A stretch of 20,162 nt of DNA from JANLVJ01 sp031363945 (GTDB lineage Bacteria > Bacteroidota > Bacteroidia > Sphingobacteriales > Sphingobacteriaceae). Within the stretch, counting starts at the first letter, position 1; each line of letters starts with the position of its first letter. A program made the position numbers and the translations under genes. The stretch covers positions 1 through 20,162 of the forward strand of contig JANLVJ010000009.1 of NCBI GenBank assembly GCA_031363945.1, given 5' to 3'. Below are positions 1 to 6,931 of the stretch, piece by piece. Below the pieces are notes generated by a model. It saw only the letters and a list, made by a program, of their open reading frames with translations, ran no database searches and was not told the origin of the DNA.

Positions 1-1
1 A

Positions 2-667
2 GTGTCGATCATCTCCGGTGGTGATTGGCCTCAGTTTCAAAAGCAGGTTTTGTCAAAGCTCAAAATAAAAGAATATTTAAAAAATCTGGTAATCCTGCCT
101 ACCTGCGGTGCTAAGTGTTACCAATACCGGTCAGGCTGGAAAAAGTCGTATGCTGAAAATTTTACAAAAGAAGAAGCAAAAACTATCGTTAACCGACTTC
201 AGCAAGCGGTGAGCGAATCGGGGTTAATAGTTGAAAAGACTTGGGGCAGGCAAATTGAAGACCGGGGAAGCCAGATCACTTTTTCGGCGCTGGGGCAGCA
301 GGCGCCACTAAATGATAAAAACAAATTCGATCCGGACTTTGCCAAACGCAGAAAAATAAAATCCATACTCGATAAAACACTTTCGGATTTTTCAGTAGAA
401 ATGGGCGGCGCAACTTCTATTGATGTTACTAAACGCGGGATTGATAAAGCTTATGGTATTAATAAACTTCATCAAATACTTGATATTAAAATCAGAAAAA
501 CCTTATTTATTGGTGATGCTTTGTTTGAAGGTGGCAACGACCATCCGGCAACTACAACCGGTGTGGCTTGTATCGAAGTAAAAAACCCAATTGAAACCAA
601 AAGAGTTATACGAACCATCATTGCTTGTTTAAATATGGATTACAAAAAAAAGCATGAATCCATTTAA
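2..667 (+). CDS. HAD-IIB family hydrolase, phosphomannomutase-like (5' end outside window)
   Basis: About 221 C-terminal residues are present; the open frame runs off the left edge, so the DxD nucleophile motif of a HAD enzyme is not visible. What is visible fits the eukaryotic-type phosphomannomutase branch of HAD-IIB: a cap segment with WGRQIEDRGSQITFSALGQ (residues 81-99), GGATSIDVT followed by GIDKAYGI (motif III lysine near 149), and the acidic motif GDALFEGGND (171-180) that binds Mg2+. The family transfers or hydrolyses phosphate on hexose phosphates. Its last 14 bases overlap the start of the GH130 gene, implying translational coupling and a shared role in mannose or mannoside metabolism (inference). 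Whether it is a mutase or a phosphatase cannot be decided without the N-terminus. Confidence 0.85.
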   Translation: MSIISGGDWPQFQKQVLSKLKIKEYLKNLVILPTCGAKCYQYRSGWKKSYAENFTKEEAKTIVNRLQQAVSESGLIVEKTWGRQIEDRGSQITFSALGQQAPLNDKNKFDPDFAKRRKIKSILDKTLSDFSVEMGGATSIDVTKRGIDKAYGINKLHQILDIKIRKTLFIGDALFEGGNDHPATTTGVACIEVKNPIETKRVIRTIIACLNMDYKKKHESI

Positions 668-1739
668 GTTGAATCGCTTGGGTACGATAATGAAATCTCA
701 ACCTGGTAATCCTCTGGAAGTAGAAGGGGTATGTAATCCGGCGGTAGTCCGTGGCCCTGACGGCCACTTATATTTATTTCCGAGATTAGTTGCGAAGGGG
801 AACTACTCAAGAATTGGTATTGCACGGGTAATTTTTAACGAATCAGGTGACCCATCTGGGGTAGAGCGTTTGGGTATTGCCCTTGAACCTGAGGAGCCAT
901 ATGAAAAAAGGCCCGATGGTGGTGGCGGTTGTGAAGATGCGCGGATTACTTACGTGGAACCTTTACAATTCTTTCAGATGACTTATACCGCCTATGGTCC
1001 TGACGGCCCCCGGATCGCTATTGCACAGTCTAAAGATTTATTTAACTGGGAACGGCTGGGGCTTGTCAGTTTTTCGCCATATAAGCATATCAATTTCAAT
1101 GGAGTTTACGACAAGGATGCCAGCCTTTTTCCAATTAATATCCCAAGTCCCCATGGGCACCCTTCCATTGCGATGTTGCATAGGCCACTGTTCCCGGGCA
1201 CAAGCCCAGAGGAGATTGTTAAACTAGATAAAAAGCATCATGTTGATCTCGATCGTGAAAGTATCTGGATATCCTATTGCCACTTAAAACACGAAACTGA
1301 CTCTAACTACCGCCATGCTATATTCACCTCACATCACAGGCTGGCTAGACCGGAACAGCCATGGGAACAATTGAAGATCGGTGCCGGTGCTCCCCCTGTA
1401 CTTACCAAACATGGCTGGATGATGGTTTATCACGGCGTGCATGAGTTGGAAGGATCAACAAAATATAAGCCTTATTTATGTTATTCAGCAGGTGTAATGA
1501 TTTTGTCAGAAACGGAACCTAATAAAATTTGCTACCGTTCTACAGAGGCGGTTTTAAAACCAGAACTAGCGGAAGAAAGAATAGGTACTATTGCCAATGT
1601 GGTTTTTCCCACTGGTATAGACTGCCGAAATGACTTAGGCCAACCCAGCCGTTATGATGTATATTACGGTATGGCAGATGATTGTATTGGTGTCGCTAAA
1701 ATGGAAATACCCGAGTTATTACCAGTTATCAACTCCTGA
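654..1739 (+). CDS. Glycoside hydrolase family 130 protein (mannoside phosphorylase/mannosidase type)
   Basis: The 361-aa length is normal for GH130. The five-bladed beta-propeller signature is visible: EGVCNPAVVR near residue 24, ALEPEEPYE (76-84), GGCEDARI (91-98), YDKDASLFP (152-160), the KIGAGAPPV segment near 241 and W(M)MVYHGV near 255-262. There is no signal peptide, so it is probably cytoplasmic. Characterised relatives phosphorolyse or hydrolyse beta-1,4- or beta-1,2-mannosides; the substrate cannot be assigned by eye. The ATG at 654 overlaps the upstream HAD gene by 14 bp; an in-frame ATG at 690 is the alternative. Pairing with a phosphomannomutase-like HAD protein suggests that released mannose phosphate is processed by its neighbour (inference). 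Confidence 0.9.
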   Translation: MNPFKLNRLGTIMKSQPGNPLEVEGVCNPAVVRGPDGHLYLFPRLVAKGNYSRIGIARVIFNESGDPSGVERLGIALEPEEPYEKRPDGGGGCEDARITYVEPLQFFQMTYTAYGPDGPRIAIAQSKDLFNWERLGLVSFSPYKHINFNGVYDKDASLFPINIPSPHGHPSIAMLHRPLFPGTSPEEIVKLDKKHHVDLDRESIWISYCHLKHETDSNYRHAIFTSHHRLARPEQPWEQLKIGAGAPPVLTKHGWMMVYHGVHELEGSTKYKPYLCYSAGVMILSETEPNKICYRSTEAVLKPELAEERIGTIANVVFPTGIDCRNDLGQPSRYDVYYGMADDCIGVAKMEIPELLPVINS

Positions 1740-1884
1740 ATGGCTTTTAGTCCAAGTGGCTAAGTTTATTGCATAGGTTACAGTACTGGTCTTCTTTGGT
1801 TTGGTAGACTTATGTATTTCATTGGTTTAGGATCAGAGCTTTATTATACTTGTAAAAGAACGGAAAGTATTTTTTCATGAATTG

Positions 1885-2295
1885 TCACTTTGTTCTTGAA
1901 TCTGGGTGAACTGGCTTTTTCGTGGTAATCTCCATTATTTTTAACTCGGTTTTTTCTTTTACTATGTCCTGCCTGATGAGGCCGAACAAGCTCATATAAA
2001 CATTAGCTACATAAACTAGGGCGAACCCGGCAATCAGGTACCCGGTCCAGTCATCCATTAATAGTTTATAGCGCGTTAGTATTAAAAATACAATGGTTAC
2101 ATAATGGCTAAAGCAGTATTCGCAGGTGAACAAATAAAAAAACTTCCTTATCAATAAAGTCTTTCCTTCCTTACTTCGTTTAACGCAATATTCCCTTGGC
2201 TCACGGAACACTTCCTCATGAGTCACTGTCCAGGCAACACAGGCTATTGGAACAGCCAGTAACAAAAGCCATGAAATCTGCGTAGAAATTATCAT
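1885..2295 (-). CDS. Small multi-pass membrane protein with a CxxC motif
   Basis: The 136-aa product has three likely membrane segments: residues 8-25 (SWLLLLAVPIACVAW), about 66-82 (YVTIVFLILTRY), and about 86-110 (GYLIAGFALVYVANVYMSL). A cysteine-rich stretch reading LFTCEYCFSHY lies before the second segment, and a further Cys sits in REYC. The C-terminus is charged. The CxxC next to a membrane helix vaguely recalls small DUF1360-type membrane proteins, but I do not recognise the family. The ATG at 2295 is immediately followed by the first hydrophobic helix. No operon partner is evident; the relic of a BON gene lies just upstream on the same strand. Confidence 0.6.
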   Translation of the reverse strand: MIISTQISWLLLLAVPIACVAWTVTHEEVFREPREYCVKRSKEGKTLLIRKFFYLFTCEYCFSHYVTIVFLILTRYKLLMDDWTGYLIAGFALVYVANVYMSLFGLIRQDIVKEKTELKIMEITTKKPVHPDSRTK

Positions 2296-2381
2296 AGTGT
2301 TTTATCGGTAATGAATTATAAATAAATGAGGATGCTGAATTAAATAGAAATAGCGCCTTACTTTCAGTAAAGTAATATCGG

Positions 2382-2837
2382 TTAGTTTTTAAGGTCAATA
2401 GTCGGTTCATTAACTAAAGTGACAACGCCGTGTGCCTGTCAGGCTATCCTTCCTGCTTCTTCTTATTGATAATAGTAATTGACAACGCCGTTTAAAGAGA
2501 TTTTTTTGCCCAAAACCGTTATTAGCATATCTTGATCGCCAGTTTCCCCACATAAACCCAGCCTTCTGCCAGTGTATTTAAAATTCCGAAGGTAATATAT
2601 TGGTCTGTTTTGGGAACATCTTTGCTTAACACGATCATAATCTGCTCAATAACGGCTTTAAGATCTGACGCTGTTTTTGCATCACCTTCAGCCTTTTTTT
2701 TTGGAATATCAGTCAACTGTTCCGGTAAGTGTTAAAATGCCATTCTGTACTATAACACCAGATTCTGCTGAATTTAACAGTGGCTCCGACCGGAGTGCGT
2801 TCTTACTATTCTTTTGTAAATCCTGGTTTGTTTTCAT
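2382..2837 (-). pseudogene. Decayed three-BON-domain gene (relic paralogue of the intact gene at 3477-4130)
   Basis: Read on the minus strand from ATG at 2837, the product starts MKTNQDLQK, exactly like the intact BON protein, and stays alignable in frame through EPLLNSAE and GILTLTGTVD, where a TGA (2709-2711) replaces the serine of VDSYSKK. After a frameshift at an A9 run it continues KAEGDAKTASDLKAVIEQI, matching the end of BON domain 1, then PKTDQYITFGILNTL and EGWVYVGKL (remnants of domain 2). After another shift it gives LITVLGKKISLNGVV, EEAGRIA, a TGA, and HGVV, matching domain 3, ending near IDLKN-stop at 2382. About 200 bp of domains 2/3 are missing relative to the 654-bp intact copy. 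A 64-codon open frame at 2522-2716 lies inside this relic and is probably not a gene of its own. Confidence 0.85.
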
Positions 2838-2975
2838 TGCAGTTGCTATCTAAAAAATACTTTAAGCCACTTAATTTTACTAACCAGATATTGTGCAATT
2901 CCAGTTTATAATTGCATTAATTACACAATTTAAGAGAGATGTAAAAAGTCGCAAGTATCTTGTTTTTGTTGCTGT

Positions 2976-3368
2976 TTAAATCAGAAACAGTCTTTTGGAG
3001 AAATATTCCCTTACAAAAGCATGCTGCTGGTTCTCCGTCATTTTATCTGCTGATTTAATCTCAATTACGATATCAGCAAAATGATGATCCTTTCGCAAAA
3101 AATTATAAAGTTCAACTTTTGCTTCAGTTGGCCCGAAAAGTATAACATCGTTGTAATTCCTGATAATCTCTCCCAGCGCTTTATAGTATTCAGCCTCTTC
3201 ATGCTGCTCTTTGTTGTGCATCAGATTTTCACCTCTATGCAGTGTATTTTCCTTTTCCTGATGTGTGAATTTCGATTCAACAGTTGTTGTTTTAATAGGA
3301 TCGGTTGTAAATTCCATGATATGGGCCTCCTTATGGTCCATCCATATGCCTAAGCTTTTTTCTATCAT
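2976..3368 (-). CDS. eRF1/Pelota-like small protein (baeRF or 'translational machinery protein' type)
   Basis: The 130-aa product begins SLGIWMDHKEAHIMEF, resembling the first strand and WxDHxEAxI motif of short bacterial proteins related to archaeal/eukaryotic release factor eRF1 domain folds. A middle His/Glu-rich linker (residues 36-60) is followed by a second half typical of these proteins: EYYKALGEII, then DVILFGPTEAKVELYNFL, then IEIKSADKMTENQQHAFVREYF. There is no signal peptide or membrane segment. Known relatives are proposed to bind ribosomes or RNA under stress, but the function is unproven. The gene follows the terminator of the BON gene, so it probably has its own promoter in 3369-3420. 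Family assignment rests on motif resemblance only. Confidence 0.55.
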   Translation of the reverse strand: MIEKSLGIWMDHKEAHIMEFTTDPIKTTTVESKFTHQEKENTLHRGENLMHNKEQHEEAEYYKALGEIIRNYNDVILFGPTEAKVELYNFLRKDHHFADIVIEIKSADKMTENQQHAFVREYFSKRLFLI

Positions 3369-3427
3369 TATAATCGTTTTTATAAATTTTTTAAGTGTTT
3401 TGTGGCCGGTAAAACGGCTTTAAAAGA

Positions 3428-3458
3428 CAAACCAGTGGAGGTAATCTCCACTGGTTTG
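3428..3458 (-). terminator. Strong hairpin terminator downstream of the BON gene
   Basis: Arms of 13 bp are perfectly complementary (3428-3440 and 3446-3458) with a 5-nt loop. On the minus strand the hairpin lies 19 bp past the BON stop codon and is followed by the T-rich stretch TCTTTT. This fits an intrinsic terminator for the minus-strand cupin/BON transcripts. Confidence 0.8.
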
Positions 3459-3476
3459 CTATATAATATAAATTTT

Positions 3477-4130
3477 TTAATATTCAATGATCAGCTCATT
3501 ATCAACAGTCCAAACGCCAGGTGCATTCCAGGCAATTTGCTCTGCTTCATCTTTCGCATAAAAGGAATTGACGGTACCTTTTAGGGTAACATTGTTTCCT
3601 TGCACGTCAACTAGAATACCAAGGTCATCAATCGATGAATTACGTTCCAATGCACATTCTATATCTGCCTTTTCAATGGCATCATGCGTATCAGATTTGA
3701 TTCTAATATTATTGATCACTCCCATTACACCTGAAAGGTTTTTGATCGCTTTTTTAGCGGCCTCTCTCTGGTAGTTCCACCCAAGCTCTCCTTCCAAAGT
3801 CACCCAGCCATTCTCTACCTTAACCCTTATCTTATCTTCCGGCACTTCCCAGTTCCATTTCCAAGCGTTTAATACTTCATTAGCAACTTCAGTGTCCGTT
3901 TTCTTGCCGAAATCGTTATATTTTATCTGAATGTCTTCTGCCACAGCTTTCACACCAGAAACATTCTTAGCCGCCACCTCGGCTTCTAGCTTTTTAGAAT
4001 AGCTATCAACAGTACCAGTTAGAGTAATTACCCCATCTTTTGCAGTTACGCCAATTTCTGCTGCATTCAACAAAGGTTCCCATTTAATGGCATCCTGAAC
4101 ATCTTTCTGCAAATCCTGATTTGTTTTCAT
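3477..4130 (-). CDS. Three-BON-domain protein (OsmY-like, stress associated)
   Basis: The start is taken at ATG 4130 (MKTNQDLQKD), giving 217 aa. An upstream in-frame start at 4193 would add a poor 21-residue leader, whereas both relic copies also begin MKTN. Three BON domains follow one another: residues about 4-70 (GVITLTGTVDSYSKK core), 75-143 (GWVTLEGELGWNYQRE core) and 148-217 (NVTLKGTVNSFYAKDE core). Each has the alpha-beta pattern with a conserved Gly in a G-x-V/L strand. BON domains are thought to bind phospholipid membranes and in OsmY serve in osmotic protection. No signal peptide is seen, unlike E. coli OsmY, so a cytoplasmic location is likely. It lies downstream of a cupin and a SHOCT protein, and a strong hairpin follows it. 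Confidence 0.88.
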   Translation of the reverse strand: MKTNQDLQKDVQDAIKWEPLLNAAEIGVTAKDGVITLTGTVDSYSKKLEAEVAAKNVSGVKAVAEDIQIKYNDFGKKTDTEVANEVLNAWKWNWEVPEDKIRVKVENGWVTLEGELGWNYQREAAKKAIKNLSGVMGVINNIRIKSDTHDAIEKADIECALERNSSIDDLGILVDVQGNNVTLKGTVNSFYAKDEAEQIAWNAPGVWTVDNELIIEY

Positions 4131-4221
4131 TTTGATTTTATGATTAACGTTTTTAATTAATAAAATATTGAAATTAAATTTACCAGTCATCAAAATCTTT
4201 TGCCAGATTTCATAACGGGTA

Positions 4222-4236
4222 ATCCGGTAACCGGAT
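4222..4236. promoter_or_regulatory. GC-rich 15-bp palindrome between cupin and BON genes
   Basis: Two 7-bp arms (ATCCGGT / ACCGGAT) are separated by a single A. It sits 4 bp beyond the cupin stop and about 90 bp upstream of the BON start. It could be a short terminator hairpin (6-bp stem, 3-nt loop) or an operator for the BON gene; no T-tract follows on the minus strand. Confidence 0.35.
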
Positions 4237-4240
4237 ACTT

Positions 4241-4672
4241 TTATTCCGTTGTTTCTCCGTCAAATTTTTCCGGGAAATCTTCGGCTTCCACTTTATTGGC
4301 CCTTACGATTCCGTCCTTATGATTTGGAGGTCCGTAAATCGTGTACATTTTCAGCTCGCCAGCTTCGGCTGTATTTATAACGTTGTGTTTCGCTCCCGCC
4401 GGCACAACTATAACGTCGCCATTATTGACATTGTACTCATTACCATTAATCGTACATCTCCCATTCCCGCTTTCAAAACGAAAAAACTGGTCGTTGGCGT
4501 TATGAATTTCTTCGCCGATTTCTTCCCCTGGCTTAAGCGTCATCAACACGACCTGCATGTGTACACTTGTATAAAGCACTTGTCGAAAATTGACATTCTC
4601 CATGACATCTCTTTCGATATTCGAGTGAAATCCTTTAACAGGATTTATTAATAGATTTACACTGTCTTTCAT
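4241..4672 (-). CDS. Cupin domain protein
   Basis: The 143-aa product is a single-domain cupin. Cupin motif 1 is seen around residues 48-72 (PGEEIGEEIH...DQFFRFESGNG), with Glu and His positioned as metal ligands. Motif 2 is seen around 88-101 (GDVIVVPAGAKHNVIN), including the conserved His. The ending (IYGPPNHKDGIV, then FDGETTE) is typical of the Bacteroidota stress-associated cupin set. The start at 4672 is preferred over an internal Met at codon 24 because relatives carry a similar N-terminal strand. There is no signal peptide. It lies between a SHOCT and a BON gene on the same strand, suggesting a shared stress regulon. Substrate is unknown. Confidence 0.88.
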   Translation of the reverse strand: MKDSVNLLINPVKGFHSNIERDVMENVNFRQVLYTSVHMQVVLMTLKPGEEIGEEIHNANDQFFRFESGNGRCTINGNEYNVNNGDVIVVPAGAKHNVINTAEAGELKMYTIYGPPNHKDGIVRANKVEAEDFPEKFDGETTE

Positions 4673-4721
4673 TTTATTTAAATTTAAGTTGAAACATTAA
4701 TGTCTCTTTTATAGCATTAAT

Positions 4722-4949
4722 TCAGCTTTGCTTGATATAATCCATTTCAATGATTTTCTTTCTTTCATGATATTCATCGGGACCTATTTCACCGGCTGCA
4801 AAACGTTGCTGTAGGAGATCAAGCGGGCTTTTTCTCCTGTTTCGCTGCCCGGGGATATCGTATGGGATAGCGAATATCCAAACTAATAGAACGATCCAAA
4901 GGAACCACCAGATAAGGTCCATACCCCAGAAATAGTTATAATAAAACAT
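4722..4949 (-). CDS. SHOCT domain membrane protein
   Basis: The 75-aa product has an aromatic-rich membrane segment at residues about 8-30 (MDLIWWFLWIVLLVWIF). A basic linker and a C-terminal SHOCT domain (residues 42-70) follow, with the pattern LLQQRFAAGEIGPDEYHER. SHOCT domains are short helical modules found at the ends of many membrane or stress proteins and are thought to mediate oligomerisation. It is the first gene of a minus-strand group with the cupin and BON genes. A second SHOCT gene upstream of a BON relic lies at the right edge of the window. Confidence 0.85.
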   Translation of the reverse strand: MFYYNYFWGMDLIWWFLWIVLLVWIFAIPYDIPGQRNRRKSPLDLLQQRFAAGEIGPDEYHERKKIIEMDYIKQS

Positions 4950-5020
4950 GATGATAATTTTTTGAATGAAAAAATAATTACACTACAAAATTGCCCGCTT
5001 TTAGGACGGGAAGTATTATA

Positions 5021-5051
5021 CAATTCTTTTTATTAATTACATGATTCACAC
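5021..5051 (+). repeat. Diverged upstream copy of the 15-bp box and its flank
   Basis: This stretch aligns without gaps to 5370-5400 (25 of 31 positions identical). It includes CAATTCTTT at the left and TTACATGATTCACAC at the right; the latter differs from the perfect box at one base. It lies 72 bp upstream of the divergent SHOCT start, so it could serve the SHOCT/cupin/BON group. Confidence 0.5.
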
Positions 5052-5192
5052 TTTACATGCAATCAAAACCAGCCAGATTTGCTATGCGAAAAACAGCTTG
5101 ATGGTTTGACTTTTGCACCACTATGACGATAATAACCACTATATGCTATGCAATCGATCTTTTCTTTTTTACAATTATTTATGTAGCTTTTT

Positions 5193-5315
5193 TTAATACC
5201 TTTTTGAATCATTTCCCTGGGTCATCAGTGTGATTTCTACTGAAGCCATGCCAAGTTCATTGGTCATTCCAACATGTTCACCCTCAATAGTTCTTTCCAA
5301 TAAGAAATATTCCAT
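5193..5315 (-). CDS. Possible 40-aa protein
   Basis: An ATG at 5315 opens a 40-codon frame that ends in TAA at 5193. The product begins MEYFLLERTIEGEHVG and contains NELGMASVEITLMTQG. Its residue mix (alternating acidic and hydrophobic positions, ordinary codons) looks more protein-like than random translation of this AT-rich spacer. It could be a genuine small gene or the surviving end of a larger deleted gene. I do not recognise a family. No neighbour is close enough to suggest an operon. Confidence 0.35.
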   Translation of the reverse strand: MEYFLLERTIEGEHVGMTNELGMASVEITLMTQGNDSKRY

Positions 5316-5385
5316 TTGAAGTGATATAAAGGGTGCAAAGTCACATCGTTTAATAATCAAAGTTTTGCGCAATTCTTTAAATCTT

Positions 5386-5446
5386 TTACATTATTCACAC
5401 CCTTTTTGTAAGGAACTAGTTACTTATTAATGTGTGAATAATGTAA
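5386..5446. promoter_or_regulatory. Perfect 15-bp inverted repeat upstream of the efflux operon
   Basis: Arms TTACATTATTCACAC (5386-5400) and its exact reverse complement (5432-5446) are separated by 31 bp. The right arm ends 95 bp before the TolC-type start codon. A third copy with one mismatch lies at 5037-5051. Spacing of 46 bp between equivalent points (over four helical turns) suits two regulator dimers or a looped operator rather than a compact hairpin; no T-tract follows. The cognate regulator is not in the adjacent genes. Confidence 0.5.
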
Positions 5447-5465
5447 CCTAATGACAGAGTTGTGT

Positions 5466-5494
5466 AATTGGTGAACTGAATCAAATGACCAATT
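5466..5494. promoter_or_regulatory. Second inverted repeat in the efflux promoter region
   Basis: AATTGGT (5466-5472) and ACCAATT (5488-5494) form 7-bp arms around a 15-nt spacer, 47 bp before the first gene of the exporter operon. The size and position fit an operator half-site pair, but the sequence is AT-rich and chance is possible. Confidence 0.3.
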
Positions 5495-5541
5495 TTATCA
5501 TATGGTAACCACAAGTTTATTTATAGTTACTACATTTAAGA

Positions 5542-6894
5542 ATGAGTCTGCATTTTCAATTCATCCATAGTCTTCCAATATTTCTGGGTAAATTCATGTT
5601 TTTCATGTTAATTGGCTGCGGCTTATCATCGTCAGCCCAAAAGCAGCTTTCTTTTAATTCTTTTAATGAAGTTTTTAGCTATGCCGATGGACATAGCGGT
5701 GTCTTCAAGAATGCAAATCAGGAGGCCATCCTTGCGAAATATCAAACCCTAGCTGCAAAACTTTCTATTTGGAATTTAAAAAGTGACGCTAATTTTTCAG
5801 CTATAGATAATACTAAACTGGCAACGACCTTTATTCCTGCGGAAATTTTTGGGGGCCAGGCGGGTACTTTTAAAAAAGTAACCTTCGGTCAGCAATTCGT
5901 CACTAACTTCAATATTACACCTCAAATAGACATTTTAAATTTATATGCTATAGCAAAAATAAGACTCTCAAAAGTTAATGAAGGACTTACCCGGTACAAT
6001 AATCTCATCACAAAAAAAAATCTATACGAAAGCCTGGCCGGGACTTACTTTAATATCCTTTCTTATAAATGGGAGATAACAATTACTGAAAATAGTTTAC
6101 TCAATGCGGATACACTTATAGAAATCATGCAAAATAAACTTAGTGAAGGGGTAGCCCGTTCGCAAGATGTAAATGATGCATTGGCTATTAAGTTGGCAAC
6201 TGAAGATAAACTTCAGCAGTTACAAATTCAATTGGATGAACAATACGCTAGTTTAAAATTACTTTGCGATATTGATACTGATACCCGGATCAATATCGAT
6301 GATAAAAAATACCCTGAGCAACAATTTGATTCTCTATTAAACGCTAATGGAAATCTGGAAGAGCAGCAGCAGGATTGGCAAAAGCAATATCAGCAAGCTG
6401 ACTTGAATGCCAGTAAAAAATGGTTATCACCTACCGTTACCTTATTCAGTAGTTTTGCTTTTCAACAAAACACATCCAACCGTTTATTTGATAATAGCCA
6501 GTGGTTCGCAAGTAATTACGTCGGTATTCGTATTACGCTCCCTTTAGTGCCAGATGCGACCAAATGGGTCGCGGTTAAAAACGCACGTATCAATGTTATA
6601 ATTGCTGATGACAATCTGCAACATGCCAGGCTTCAGAACAGGGTGAATAATATTCAGCTGCAACTGGATTATCAAAAGGCATTTAGCAGTTATCGCTTAG
6701 CCTTGCAAATCGAAGCTTTAAAAAAAGACTCCTATCGCAAAAATCTGAACATCTATAAAGAAGGAATATTATCTGCAACAGATTTACTCAACTCTTTAAA
6801 CGAATGGCTGAATAACAGCCTTAACACCGCTTCGCAGTTTGCTGCCTGTGCATATGCTAAAGCCAAAATTAATATTAATAATTCGGTTAAGTGA
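5542..6894 (+). CDS. TolC-family outer membrane efflux channel
   Basis: The 450-aa length fits a TolC-type protein. An N-terminal hydrophobic stretch (about residues 11-28) leads to SSSAQ, a likely signal peptidase I site near residue 33. The mature part has the long helix/strand repeat structure of outer membrane efflux proteins: a first half with VTFGQQFVTNFNITPQID and LSEGVARSQDVNDALAIK, and a second half with SPTVTLFSSFAFQQ and ITLPLVPD, closing with KEGILSATDLLNSLNEWL, the usual helical hairpin repeated in each half. It is first in a plus-strand operon with adaptor, permease and ATPase, supplying the outer membrane exit of a MacAB-TolC-like exporter. The cargo is unknown. Confidence 0.88.
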   Translation: MSLHFQFIHSLPIFLGKFMFFMLIGCGLSSSAQKQLSFNSFNEVFSYADGHSGVFKNANQEAILAKYQTLAAKLSIWNLKSDANFSAIDNTKLATTFIPAEIFGGQAGTFKKVTFGQQFVTNFNITPQIDILNLYAIAKIRLSKVNEGLTRYNNLITKKNLYESLAGTYFNILSYKWEITITENSLLNADTLIEIMQNKLSEGVARSQDVNDALAIKLATEDKLQQLQIQLDEQYASLKLLCDIDTDTRINIDDKKYPEQQFDSLLNANGNLEEQQQDWQKQYQQADLNASKKWLSPTVTLFSSFAFQQNTSNRLFDNSQWFASNYVGIRITLPLVPDATKWVAVKNARINVIIADDNLQHARLQNRVNNIQLQLDYQKAFSSYRLALQIEALKKDSYRKNLNIYKEGILSATDLLNSLNEWLNNSLNTASQFAACAYAKAKININNSVK

Positions 6895-6931
6895 TCAAAA
6901 ATCTCAGACAAAACATAGTTTAAAACGTACA

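Noticed and set aside
1740..1884. Spacer after the GH130 gene inspected for a terminator or small gene
   Set aside because: No stable hairpin and only a short, non-protein-like frame were found.
2216..2410. 64-codon minus-strand frame overlapping the CxxC membrane protein
   Set aside because: It overlaps a better gene in another frame and its upstream end runs into the tail of the BON relic; no coherent domain or start context.
2420..2491. Exact 12-bp direct repeat TGACAACGCCGT at 2420-2431 and 2480-2491, looking like operator sites
   Set aside because: Both copies fall inside the BON pseudogene and encode (minus strand) the two GVV segments of its last domain, so the similarity is explained by coding history.
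2522..2716. 64-aa hypothetical protein on the minus strand
   Set aside because: It begins at TTG and its product is a frameshifted piece of BON domains 1 and 2, so it is treated as part of the pseudogene.
2892..2915. TGCAATT / AATTGCA inverted repeat in the 2838-2975 spacer
   Set aside because: Seven AT-rich bases per arm are expected often by chance in this composition.
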